A DNA stretch of 5,308 bases from Oscillospiraceae bacterium. GTDB taxonomy: Bacteria; Bacillota_A; Clostridia; Oscillospirales; Oscillospiraceae. This document shows positions 1 through 5,276 of this stretch, in pieces. Each line of letters starts with the position of its first letter. The stretch's first letter is position 1. The stretch covers positions 1-5,308 of the forward strand of contig JAFTKA010000035.1 in NCBI GenBank assembly GCA_017456105.1, in the 5' to 3' direction. The notes beneath the pieces are model-generated. The model saw only the letters and a program-made list of their open reading frames with translations, ran no database searches and was not told the DNA's origin. The position numbers were made by a program, and so were the translations under genes.

Positions 1-3
1 AAA

Positions 4-42
4 TTACCCGGAACGAGGGATAAATCCCTTCGTTCCGGGTAA
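4..42. repeat. Long hairpin repeat related to the 55-bp elements
   Basis: The two arms, 4-21 and 24-42, are complementary except for one bulged base and flank an AA centre. The inner part reads GGAACG-A-GGGATAAATCCC-TT-CGTTCC, a variant of the GGAACGGATAAATCCGTTCC module in the 55-bp elements at 253-307 and 5222-5276. No T tract follows on either strand, so it does not look like a terminator. It lies at the window edge, so any larger parent element cannot be seen. The palindrome is certain; its membership of the same repeat family is inferred from the shared core. Confidence 0.6.
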
Positions 43-252
43 ACTGTTATCGGATAGAGATCTGCAGGAAATTCTACACCATGACGATGGACAAGAAAAG
101 AACTGCGTGCTTTCTGTCAAGTGTATCACCGGTAAGATGCGATACGGCAGTCAGAGCAAAAGGAAACGTACGATCCGGAAATCATAAACCTGCACGTCAG
201 GAATGCTTTCACGCACTGTCTGCCAATACATAAGAAGCCCTCCGAGGGAGTT
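43..252. other. Stretch without a convincing gene
   Basis: Together with the flanking repeats and terminator, this makes about 340 bases before the first supported gene. One plus-strand frame is open from base 2 to a TAA at 185-187 and would end in a lysine/arginine-rich tail. It has no visible start and runs through the hairpin at 4-42, and an open run of about 61 codons is not rare by chance. It could be the 3' end of a gene starting outside the window. A short CCCT/AGGG inverted repeat lies at 238-248. I see no RNA gene or clear promoter. Confidence 0.4.
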
Positions 253-307
253 TGTAGGGAATGCATTTATGCATTCCCAAGCGGAACGGATAAATCCGTT
301 CCCTACA
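253..307 (-). repeat. 55-bp MITE-like palindromic element, copy 1
   Basis: The ends are 9-bp inverted repeats, TGTAGGGAA (253-261) and TTCCCTACA (299-307). Inside are two hairpins: 10-bp arms at 257-266 and 269-278 around TT, and 9-bp arms at 283-291 and 294-302 around AA. The reverse complement matches 5222-5276 at 54 of 55 positions, and similarity drops at the boundaries, which marks a discrete mobile or amplified unit. It begins seven bases beyond the stem of the terminator of the minus-strand operon. No target-site duplication longer than a TT on each side is visible. It is too short to encode anything; a transposase would have to act in trans. Confidence 0.8.
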
Positions 308-309
308 TT

Positions 310-340
310 AAAAATAGGGCAGGCCGAATGGCCTGCCCTA
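310..340 (-). terminator. Intrinsic terminator of the minus-strand operon
   Basis: A perfect 11-bp stem (315-325 with 330-340) closes a four-base loop. Read on the minus strand, it is followed at once by five T residues (314-310). It starts three bases after the stop codon of the DUF2461 gene, so it most likely ends the transcript of the GlmU-like gene, glmM and the DUF2461 gene. On the plus strand no T tract follows the stem, so termination should be one-directional. Confidence 0.88.
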
Positions 341-343
341 AAA

Positions 344-991
344 TCATACCTCAAACTGGCAGAAATATTCGTAAACAGGAATCAGGTGCTTCAAAAATGT
401 ACCAACCCGCTGGGCAAGCTCTGGGCCGAAGGTGGCCTCGGAAAATTCCTCACGAACCGTACAGCCGATATTGCTCTTCCAGGCATAGAAGGGGGCAAGC
501 TCCTTTGTGGGTGCTTCCTTGGGCCGTTTGTAGACCTCTGCCGTAATGGGAAGACCCGTTGCCTTTTCCGCCTTTTTGATCATTTTTAAAAATTCCTTGG
601 GCCGCTCGGCGATGGTCTTGCGGAAGTCCTCCAGAGCAGACACCCTGGGTTTCCATATAAAGAAGCCGTAGCTGATGCCCTCCGGGGTGATCTCAAAATA
701 CAGGCAGGGGTTTTCTCCCCACCATTCCACGTCCCGGCGAATGCAGATCCAAAGGCTCTCCTTATAGGGCAGCGGGTGGTGGAGTCTTGCGTCCCGGTAG
801 ATCCGGCTGACCTTCAGAAGGTTGCCGGGCCTATCCAGGAAGGGCTGGAACAGTTCTTTGCCCAAGGCCTTCATGGGCTCATAGAGGTGGTTTACATAAT
901 CTTGCTTGTGCTCCTGAAACCACTCCCGGTTGTTGTTCATGCGGATTCCCCAGAGGAAATCCACCGTTTCCGGTGTGAATCCTGCAAACAT
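344..991 (-). CDS. DUF2461 domain-containing protein
   Basis: The 215-residue product matches my recollection of the DUF2461 (TIGR02453) family over its whole length. It opens with an F-x-FL-x-NNNREWF-x-x-HK-x-x-Y type motif (residues 5-32), followed by a central RIYRDARLHHPLPYKESLW block (64-81) and an aromatic-rich segment around YFEITPEGISYGFFIWKP (98-115). The biochemical function of the family is not known to me. No signal peptide or membrane segment is visible, so it is probably cytoplasmic. The ATG lies one base after the glmM stop, and its Shine-Dalgarno AAGGGTG (996-1002) lies in the last glmM codons, which implies cotranscription and probably translational coupling. A terminator follows the TGA by three bases. 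Length is normal and no damage is seen. Family assignment is fairly sure; the link to amino-sugar metabolism rests only on position. Confidence 0.9.
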   Translation of the reverse strand: MFAGFTPETVDFLWGIRMNNNREWFQEHKQDYVNHLYEPMKALGKELFQPFLDRPGNLLKVSRIYRDARLHHPLPYKESLWICIRRDVEWWGENPCLYFEITPEGISYGFFIWKPRVSALEDFRKTIAERPKEFLKMIKKAEKATGLPITAEVYKRPKEAPTKELAPFYAWKSNIGCTVREEFSEATFGPELAQRVGTFLKHLIPVYEYFCQFEV

Positions 992-992
992 A

Positions 993-2381
993 TTACACCC
1001 TTGCGTGGCCCTGCTGGCAAATCACGTCTACCACGCGGTTTACATAATTCTGGCATTCTTCCTTGGTCTGTGCTTCCACCATCACCCGGATCACAGGCTC
1101 TGTGCCGGATTCCCGCACCAAGATCCGTCCGGTATCGCCCAGCTCCTTGGCCACCTCTGCCACGGCAGCCTGCACCAGGGGGTCATTCTGTGCTTCGGGC
1201 TTGGACTTGACCCGGATATTCTTCAGCACCTGGGGATAGATGGTCAGGCCCTCGGTCAGCTGGCTCAGGGTCTTCTTCTTGGCAAGCATCACTTCCATGA
1301 TCTTCAGGCTGGTGAGGATTCCGTCGCCGGTGGTGGCGTACTTGGAAATGATGATATGGCCGGACTGCTCACCGCCCAGACGGCAGCCGTTATTGACCAT
1401 ATACTCGTAAACATACTTATCACCCACAGCGGTCTTGGCATAGGCGATACCCTTCTCGTCAAGGGCTTTGTAAAGGCCGAAATTGGACATGACGGTGGTT
1501 ACCACGGTATTGTTGTCCAGCTGGCCCCGGGCCTGCATATACTGACCCAAAATATAGAGAATATGGTCGCCGGTAACGATTTCGCCCTTTTCGTCGATGC
1601 ACAGGCAGCGGTCGGCATCGCCATCGTAGGCAAAGCCCACGTCCAGACCGTTATCCACCACAAATTTCTGCAGTACCTCAATATGGGTAGAGCCGGCATT
1701 TTGGTTGATATTCTCACCGTCGGGATCGGCATTGATCACGTAGGTCTTGGCACCCAGGGCATCAAAAACGTTCTTAGCGATATTCCAGGCCGCACCGTTG
1801 GCACAGTCCAGGCCCACCTTCATGCCCTTAAAGGAGTACAGGCCCAGGCTGATCAGGTAGCCGATGTAGCGGTTTCTGCCGGATACATAGTCCACAGTGC
1901 AGCCGATCTTATCCCGGCAGCCATAGGGCAGCTCCGTCCACTTTTGACCAAACAGCTCCAGTTCACCGTCGATATAGGCTTCCACCAATGCGATAGTCTC
2001 CTCGTCCATCTTTTCGCCCTGGCGGTTTAATAGCTTAATACCGTTGTCATAATAGGGGTTATGGCTGGCGGAGATCATAATACCGCAGTCGAATTCGTCG
2101 ATCCGGGTTACGTATGCCACGGAGGGGGTGGTGGTTACGTGGAGCATATAGGCGTCCGCACCGGAGGCCGTCAGACCCGCCACCAAAGTGTACTCGAACA
2201 TATAGCTGGACCGACGAGGGTCTTTGCCAATGACGATCCGGGCAGGCTCGTTAGAGCCCTCCCGACGCTTTAATTCGCTGTAATACCAGCCCAAAAAGCG
2301 GCCAACCTTATAGGCGTGATCCGCAGTCAGGTTTACATTGGCTTCGCCACGGAAGCCGTCTGTTCCGAAATATTTACCCAT
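993..2381 (-). CDS. glmM: Phosphoglucosamine mutase
   Basis: GlmM interconverts glucosamine-6-phosphate and glucosamine-1-phosphate in the cytoplasm, a committed step towards UDP-GlcNAc for peptidoglycan. The 462-residue protein has the GlmM-type N-terminus KYFGTDGFRGEAN. Its phosphoserine loop is ISASHNPYYDNGIK, with S106 the expected phosphorylated serine. The metal-binding loop DGDADR has D253, D255 and D257; the sugar-binding loop GGEQSGH is at 336-342; and the C-terminal phosphate-binding loop RESGTEPVIRV is at 423-433. The N-terminus and SASHNP loop favour GlmM over phosphomannomutase or phosphoglucomutase. The family is usually about 445-460 residues, so the gene is complete. The ATG has AAGGAG (2389-2394) seven bases upstream. 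It follows the GlmU-like gene after a 137-bp gap filled by a palindromic repeat, with no clear promoter there, so it is probably read from the promoter near 3250. Confidence 0.97.
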   Translation of the reverse strand: MGKYFGTDGFRGEANVNLTADHAYKVGRFLGWYYSELKRREGSNEPARIVIGKDPRRSSYMFEYTLVAGLTASGADAYMLHVTTTPSVAYVTRIDEFDCGIMISASHNPYYDNGIKLLNRQGEKMDEETIALVEAYIDGELELFGQKWTELPYGCRDKIGCTVDYVSGRNRYIGYLISLGLYSFKGMKVGLDCANGAAWNIAKNVFDALGAKTYVINADPDGENINQNAGSTHIEVLQKFVVDNGLDVGFAYDGDADRCLCIDEKGEIVTGDHILYILGQYMQARGQLDNNTVVTTVMSNFGLYKALDEKGIAYAKTAVGDKYVYEYMVNNGCRLGGEQSGHIIISKYATTGDGILTSLKIMEVMLAKKKTLSQLTEGLTIYPQVLKNIRVKSKPEAQNDPLVQAAVAEVAKELGDTGRILVRESGTEPVIRVMVEAQTKEECQNYVNRVVDVICQQGHARV

Positions 2382-2400
2382 AATATTACTCCTTGCACAA

Positions 2401-2511
2401 ATTGAAAATTGAAAGTTGAAAATTGAAAGTTATGGAGTCCGCTTCGCGGACAAATTTTAATCGTCAACGAAGTTGACACCTTCATTGTTCATTGTCAACT
2501 GTCCATTGTCC
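2401..2511. repeat. Mirror-symmetric heptamer and hairpin element
   Basis: Four tandem heptamers of the form (A/G)TTGAAA occupy 2401-2428. A GTCCGC-ttc-GCGGAC hairpin follows at 2437-2451, then an AT-rich centre, then a GTCAAC-gaa-GTTGAC hairpin at 2463-2477. The element ends with four heptamers of the form CATTGT(T/C) at 2483-2510, one degenerate (AACTGTC). The right heptamers are an imperfect reverse complement of the left ones, so the whole region is a large imperfect palindrome. It fills nearly all of the gap between the GlmU-like gene and glmM. As RNA it could fold and act as a processing or partial attenuation site; neither hairpin has a proper T tract. The structure is seen directly; the role is unknown. 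Confidence 0.75.
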
Positions 2512-2518
2512 ATTTATT

Positions 2519-3172
2519 TTAGACTTTCTTTACGATTTTACCGGCCGCTTTGTAAATACTGTTTGCCGGGATCACGCCCCGGACGCAGGACACGGGATAC
2601 ACATTACTGTTTTTGCCGATCACCGTGCCGGGATTCAGAACAGAATTGCAGCCCACCTCAACACAGTCGCCCAGCAAAGCTCCCACCTTTTTGATGCCCG
2701 TGGGGATCTCCTGCTCTGCGTGGATCACCACCAAAGACTTGTCGGACTTGACGTTGGAGGTCAGAGAGCCTGCTCCCATATGGGACTTATAGCCTAAAAT
2801 ACTATCGCCCACGTAATTGTAGTGAGGCACCTGCACGTTATCGAACAATATCACGTTTTTCAGCTCCACGGAATTGCCCACCACGCAGTTTTCACCCACC
2901 AGGGCCGAGCCCCGGACAAAGGCACAGTGCCGCACCTCGGTGTTTGCTCCGATGATGCAGGGACCGCCCAAATAGGCGGTGGGGGCTACCTTGGCGGTTT
3001 TATGCACCCATACCTGGGGGGACACTTCCGTATAGTCTTCTCCCAGGGTCTGACTAAGCTTCAGGATCATATCCTTGATCCCCGGCAGTGCTTCCCAAGG
3101 ATACTGGAAGGAGGAGAGATATTCACCTGCCAGCGAATGGGACAGATCGTACAGAGATTTCACAGTTAACAA
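2519..3172 (-). CDS. GlmU C-terminal-like acetyltransferase (left-handed beta-helix)
   Basis: This 217-residue protein has an N-terminal region of about 50 residues, then hexapeptide repeats typical of a left-handed beta-helix (about 50-200). The segment VPHYNYVGDSILGYKSHMGA (115-134) matches the acetyltransferase half of GlmU and of archaeal sugar-1-phosphate transferases. From memory of E. coli GlmU, the active-site set appears kept: R87 (Arg333), K105 (Lys351), H117 (catalytic His363), Y120 (Tyr366) and N140 (Asn386), while the Asn377 position is His131. The expected reaction is acetyl-CoA-dependent acetylation of glucosamine-1-phosphate. There is no N-terminal pyrophosphorylase domain and no G-x-G-T-R loop, so it cannot make UDP-GlcNAc alone; close homologues are often labelled UDP-GlcNAc pyrophosphorylase. 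The start is TTG: an in-frame TAA lies two codons upstream and AAGGA (3179-3183) is six bases away. It heads the operon with glmM. The exact substrate is inferred. Confidence 0.85.
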   Translation of the reverse strand: MLTVKSLYDLSHSLAGEYLSSFQYPWEALPGIKDMILKLSQTLGEDYTEVSPQVWVHKTAKVAPTAYLGGPCIIGANTEVRHCAFVRGSALVGENCVVGNSVELKNVILFDNVQVPHYNYVGDSILGYKSHMGAGSLTSNVKSDKSLVVIHAEQEIPTGIKKVGALLGDCVEVGCNSVLNPGTVIGKNSNVYPVSCVRGVIPANSIYKAAGKIVKKV

Positions 3173-3178
3173 GGGTTA

Positions 3179-3188
3179 TCCTTCCTTT
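3179..3188 (-). promoter_or_regulatory. Ribosome site fixing the TTG start of the GlmU-like gene
   Basis: The minus strand reads AAAGGAAGGA, ending six bases before TTG (3170-3172). An in-frame stop lies two codons upstream of that TTG. The next possible start, a GTG three codons downstream, would be poorly spaced. TTG is therefore the preferred start. Confidence 0.75.
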
Positions 3189-3235
3189 CAAAAGTTGAAA
3201 ATGATAAATTTAGAATTGTAATTGATACAAATGGA

Positions 3236-3264
3236 ATTATAGCACACCTTTGGCATAAAATCAA
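3236..3264 (-). promoter_or_regulatory. Sigma-A promoter of the GlmU-like/glmM operon
   Basis: On the minus strand, TTGATT (3259-3264) is followed after 17 bases by TATAAT (3236-3241). A TG two bases upstream of the -10 makes it an extended -10. Transcription should start near 3229, giving a leader of about 57 bases, too short for a glmS-type ribozyme or a typical riboswitch. It stands back to back with the plus-strand promoter, with 29 bases between the two -35 boxes. Confidence 0.82.
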
Positions 3265-3293
3265 GTGTCGCTTTTTGCCCGATGCTCCAAATC

Positions 3294-3321
3294 TTGACTT
3301 TTCCTTATGGGGCGGTATAAT
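3294..3321 (+). promoter_or_regulatory. Sigma-A promoter of the phosphoribosyltransferase-alr operon
   Basis: TTGACT (3294-3299) is followed after 16 bases by a perfect TATAAT (3316-3321). Transcription should start near 3328, giving a leader of about 28 bases before the ATG at 3356. The promoter lies inside the open frame that extends upstream of that ATG, which argues against any earlier start codon for the gene. Confidence 0.85.
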
Positions 3322-3355
3322 AAAGATATCTATTATATATAAAGGAGCGGATCCT

Positions 3356-3910
3356 ATGTATTATCATATGACCGTGGCCGGGCTGGAACGAGATCTGCCC
3401 ATCTGCCGCGTTAGCGATTCCCTGTACATCGCAGGTTTTGTTATTTTTGGCGATCAGGAGCTGACCGTAGCCTGTGCCCGTGAGCTGCTGAAGAGAGCCC
3501 CGGAATATGACTATCTGATCACTGCCGAGGCCAAGGGTATTCCCCTGGCCCACGAAATGGCTCGCCAGAGCGGTGCAGAAAAATACTTTTTGGCCCGGAA
3601 AGCACCTAAGCTGTATATGACAGGCGTTTTCGAGTCCTCTGTTAAGTCCATCACCACCGCCAAGGAGCAGACGCTGTATCTGGACACGGCTGATGCGGAG
3701 CTGATGAAGGGCAAGCGGATTTTGATCGTGGACGACGTGATCTCCACCGGCGAGAGCCTGCTGGCGTTGGAAACACTGGTAGAAAAGGCCGGCGGCAATA
3801 TTGTTGGCCGTATGGCGATCCTGGCCGAGGGCGATGCCCAGAATCGGGAGGATCTTACATATTTGGAAAAGCTGCCCCTGTTTAACCCCGACGGCAGTAT
3901 TATGGAGTGA
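3356..3910 (+). CDS. Type I phosphoribosyltransferase, adenine phosphoribosyltransferase-like
   Basis: The 184-residue product is a type I PRTase of the adenine/xanthine phosphoribosyltransferase group (COG0503-like), expected to transfer phosphoribose from PRPP to a nucleobase in the cytoplasm. The PRPP-binding motif ILIVDDVISTGES (122-134) is typical, with D126 and D127. AEAKGIPLA (57-65) corresponds to the pyrophosphate loop, and ARKAPKLYMTG (80-90) resembles the RK-x-x-KLPG stretch of APRT. The motif differs from the VDDLLATGGT of classical Apt, so the exact base, or a regulatory role, cannot be fixed. I use ATG 3356 because AAAGGAG (3341-3347) lies eight bases upstream and the promoter is just before it; the frame is open back to 3275, but that part lies mostly upstream of the predicted transcript start. 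It is first in an operon with alr. Confidence 0.88.
   Translation: MYYHMTVAGLERDLPICRVSDSLYIAGFVIFGDQELTVACARELLKRAPEYDYLITAEAKGIPLAHEMARQSGAEKYFLARKAPKLYMTGVFESSVKSITTAKEQTLYLDTADAELMKGKRILIVDDVISTGESLLALETLVEKAGGNIVGRMAILAEGDAQNREDLTYLEKLPLFNPDGSIME
3904..3907 (+). promoter_or_regulatory. Ribosome site of alr inside the preceding gene
   Basis: GGAG in the final codons of the phosphoribosyltransferase gene (ATG GAG TGA) lies eight bases before TTG 3916. The alternative GTG at 3907 overlaps this site and has no good Shine-Dalgarno of its own, so TTG is favoured. Termination of one gene next to initiation of the next suggests translational coupling. Confidence 0.6.
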
Positions 3911-3915
3911 GTTTT

Positions 3916-5070
3916 TTGAATTACGACAGTAACTATGTAACCATCGATCTGGACGCTCTCAGTGATAATTTTCAGGCGATCCGGGAAAAGGCCGGTGTGC
4001 CGGTGATGGCCATTATCAAGGCCGACGCCTACGGACACGGTGCGGTGGAGGTTGCCCGGCATTTGCAGGACAGCTGTGCCTTTTTCGGTGTATCTTCCCT
4101 GTCCGAGGCTTTGGAGCTGCGGCAGGCACAAATTCAAAAGCCCATTCTGATTTTGGGCTGCACCCCGCCCGCCGCCTTTGAAACCGCCATTAAAGAAAAT
4201 ATCCGTCCGGCTATCTTCCGTTATGAAGATGCAGAGCTTTTATCCCGGGCTGCGGTGAAGCTGAATAGGAGTGCGGCTTTCCATTTTGCGGTGGATACGG
4301 GCATGAGCCGGATCGGTTTTCAGGCAACAGAAGAAGCTGCTGACATCTGTGCAAAAATTGCAAAGCTTCCGAATCTTGTGTGCGAAGGCCTTTTCAGCCA
4401 CTTTGCCACCGCTGACTGTGCGGACCTCAGCAAGGCTCAGGCACAGGCCAAGCGGTTTGATGATTTTGATGCCATGCTGAAGGCCCGGGGCGTGAAGGTT
4501 GCTATCCGCCATATGGATAACTCTGCCGGTCTTATGAATTTCTCCTGCCACTATGATATGGTCCGGGCGGGAATTGTTACCTACGGCATGTATCCCAGTC
4601 AAGAAGTCGATCCCAATTTGCTGAAGCTGCGGCCTGTTTTAAGCTGGTACAGCCGGGTGATCCATCTGAAAGAGCTGGAGGCCGGCCGGGAGATCGGCTA
4701 CGGTGGCTGCTTTGTTACCACCAAGCCCACCAAAGTCGCGACCATTCCTGTGGGCTATGCCGACGGCTACCGCAGAGCCTTGAGCGGTAAGTTCTACGTG
4801 CTGATCCGGGGTAAAAAAGCCCCCATCTTAGGCCGGGTGTGCATGGACCTGATGATGGTGGACGTTACGGATATTCCCGAAGCTGAGCTTTTTGACGACG
4901 TAACCCTCATCGGCCGCAGCGGTGATGAGGCAATCACCACCGAGGCCATTGCCGATTGTGCGGACTCTTTCAACTATGAGTTTGTTTGCGGTATCGGACG
5001 CCGCGTTCCCCGGCATTACTACAAGGGCGGCACAGTGGTACACAAGACCCATTACCTTTTGGATACTTAA
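3916..5070 (+). CDS. alr: Alanine racemase
   Basis: Alr is a PLP enzyme that interconverts L- and D-alanine, supplying D-Ala for peptidoglycan. With the TTG start the protein has 384 residues, normal for the family. The PLP lysine is K35 in AIIKADAYGHGA. R132 in TGMSRIGF, H162 in FSHFA and R217 in MVRAGIVTYG match the conserved cofactor-site positions. The catalytic tyrosine from the other subunit is Y262 in GREIGYGG, and M310/D311 lie in VCMDLMMVDV. The N-terminal barrel and C-terminal beta domain are both present. At the position of Tyr354 of the Geobacillus enzyme (SYRVPR) there is arginine (R362, GRRVPR), a site I recall as variable. GTG 3907, overlapping the upstream stop by four bases, is an alternative start adding three residues; the ribosome site favours TTG. 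It is second in the operon, and its TAA overlaps the end of a possible convergent small gene. Confidence 0.96.
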   Translation: MNYDSNYVTIDLDALSDNFQAIREKAGVPVMAIIKADAYGHGAVEVARHLQDSCAFFGVSSLSEALELRQAQIQKPILILGCTPPAAFETAIKENIRPAIFRYEDAELLSRAAVKLNRSAAFHFAVDTGMSRIGFQATEEAADICAKIAKLPNLVCEGLFSHFATADCADLSKAQAQAKRFDDFDAMLKARGVKVAIRHMDNSAGLMNFSCHYDMVRAGIVTYGMYPSQEVDPNLLKLRPVLSWYSRVIHLKELEAGREIGYGGCFVTTKPTKVATIPVGYADGYRRALSGKFYVLIRGKKAPILGRVCMDLMMVDVTDIPEAELFDDVTLIGRSGDEAITTEAIADCADSFNYEFVCGIGRRVPRHYYKGGTVVHKTHYLLDT

Positions 5071-5168
5071 TTCTGCCGCCGATTTTCCATATGACCGGAC
5101 TGAATCACCGGTGGTTTGGGGTCGGCTACCTCCCAGGGTATGGGCTTCTTCTCCTCATTTTTCTTCAT
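5067..5168 (-). CDS. Possible small protein, 33 residues, unknown function
   Basis: An ATG at 5166-5168 opens a 33-codon frame ending at TAA 5067-5069, four bases into the convergent alr gene. AGGAGG (5178-5183) lies nine bases upstream, a full-consensus Shine-Dalgarno. The peptide starts MKKNEEKKPIPWEVADPKPP and is rich in lysine and proline, with no membrane segment or signal peptide; it would be a soluble, probably extended peptide. I do not recognise it. The Shine-Dalgarno forms one arm of the hairpin at 5176-5209, so translation could be masked, or the match could simply be a by-product of a C/G-rich terminator. No clear promoter is visible upstream on this strand. It is too short to judge by coding statistics. 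Confidence 0.4.
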   Translation of the reverse strand: MKKNEEKKPIPWEVADPKPPVIQSGHMENRRQN

Positions 5169-5170
5169 AA

Positions 5171-5214
5171 AAAATCCCCTCCTCAGGATTATTGTGTCCC
5201 AAGGAGGGGTTTTT
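5171..5214. terminator. Intrinsic terminator after alr, T tracts on both strands
   Basis: CCCCTCCT (5176-5183) pairs with AGGAGGGG (5202-5209). The 18-base loop can add a GGA/TCC pairing (5186-5188 with 5197-5199). TTTTT follows on the plus strand (5210-5214) and ATTTTTT on the minus strand (5175-5169). It sits about 100 bases after the alr stop and most likely ends the phosphoribosyltransferase-alr transcript. On the minus strand the same stem contains the Shine-Dalgarno of a possible small gene. Confidence 0.82.
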
Positions 5215-5221
5215 ATTTGCA

Positions 5222-5276
5222 TGTAGGGAACGGATTTATCCGTTCCGCTTAGGAATGCATAAATGCATTCCCTACA
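5222..5276 (+). repeat. 55-bp MITE-like palindromic element, copy 2
   Basis: The element has terminal 9-bp inverted repeats TGTAGGGAA (5222-5230) and TTCCCTACA (5268-5276) and the same two internal hairpins as copy 1. It equals the reverse complement of 253-307 except for one base (A at 5251), which shortens one hairpin arm. It starts 12 bases beyond the stem of the terminator after alr. Similarity to copy 1 stops at the boundaries apart from an 8-base match further out. No target duplication is evident. Confidence 0.8.

Noticed and set aside
2..187. Open plus-strand frame ending at TAA 185-187, possible 3' end of a gene
   Set aside because: No start in the window, it reads through a near-perfect hairpin repeat, I recognise no family, and an open run of about 61 codons is expected fairly often by chance over six frames.
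151..354. Minus-strand frame whose product shares a VGNGFIRSA stretch with a plus-strand frame ending near 5252
   Set aside because: The shared peptide is just translation of the 55-bp repeat; the frame also runs through the terminator hairpin.
930..2030. Long plus-strand open frame of 366 codons opposite glmM
   Set aside because: It is the antisense shadow of glmM, which carries all catalytic motifs; no plausible ribosome site or family match.
2401..2511. CRISPR-like array
   Set aside because: The repeats are contiguous 7-base units with no spacers of uniform length, and no cas genes are present.
3173..3235. Riboswitch or glmS-type ribozyme in the leader of the GlmU-like/glmM operon
   Set aside because: The predicted leader is only about 57 bases, AT-rich and without the conserved cores of such RNAs; glmS itself is not here.
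3275..3355. N-terminal extension of the phosphoribosyltransferase from ATG 3275
   Set aside because: The extension covers the TTGACT/TATAAT promoter and the AAAGGAG ribosome site, and the added residues have no counterpart in the family.
3511..4137. Minus-strand open frame of 208 codons across the phosphoribosyltransferase-alr junction
   Set aside because: It crosses the boundary of two well-supported plus-strand genes and its sequence is their antisense reading, with no recognisable domain.
4986..5252. Plus-strand frame with a short hydrophobic stretch after alr
   Set aside because: It starts inside alr out of frame, has no ribosome site, and runs through the terminator and the repeat.
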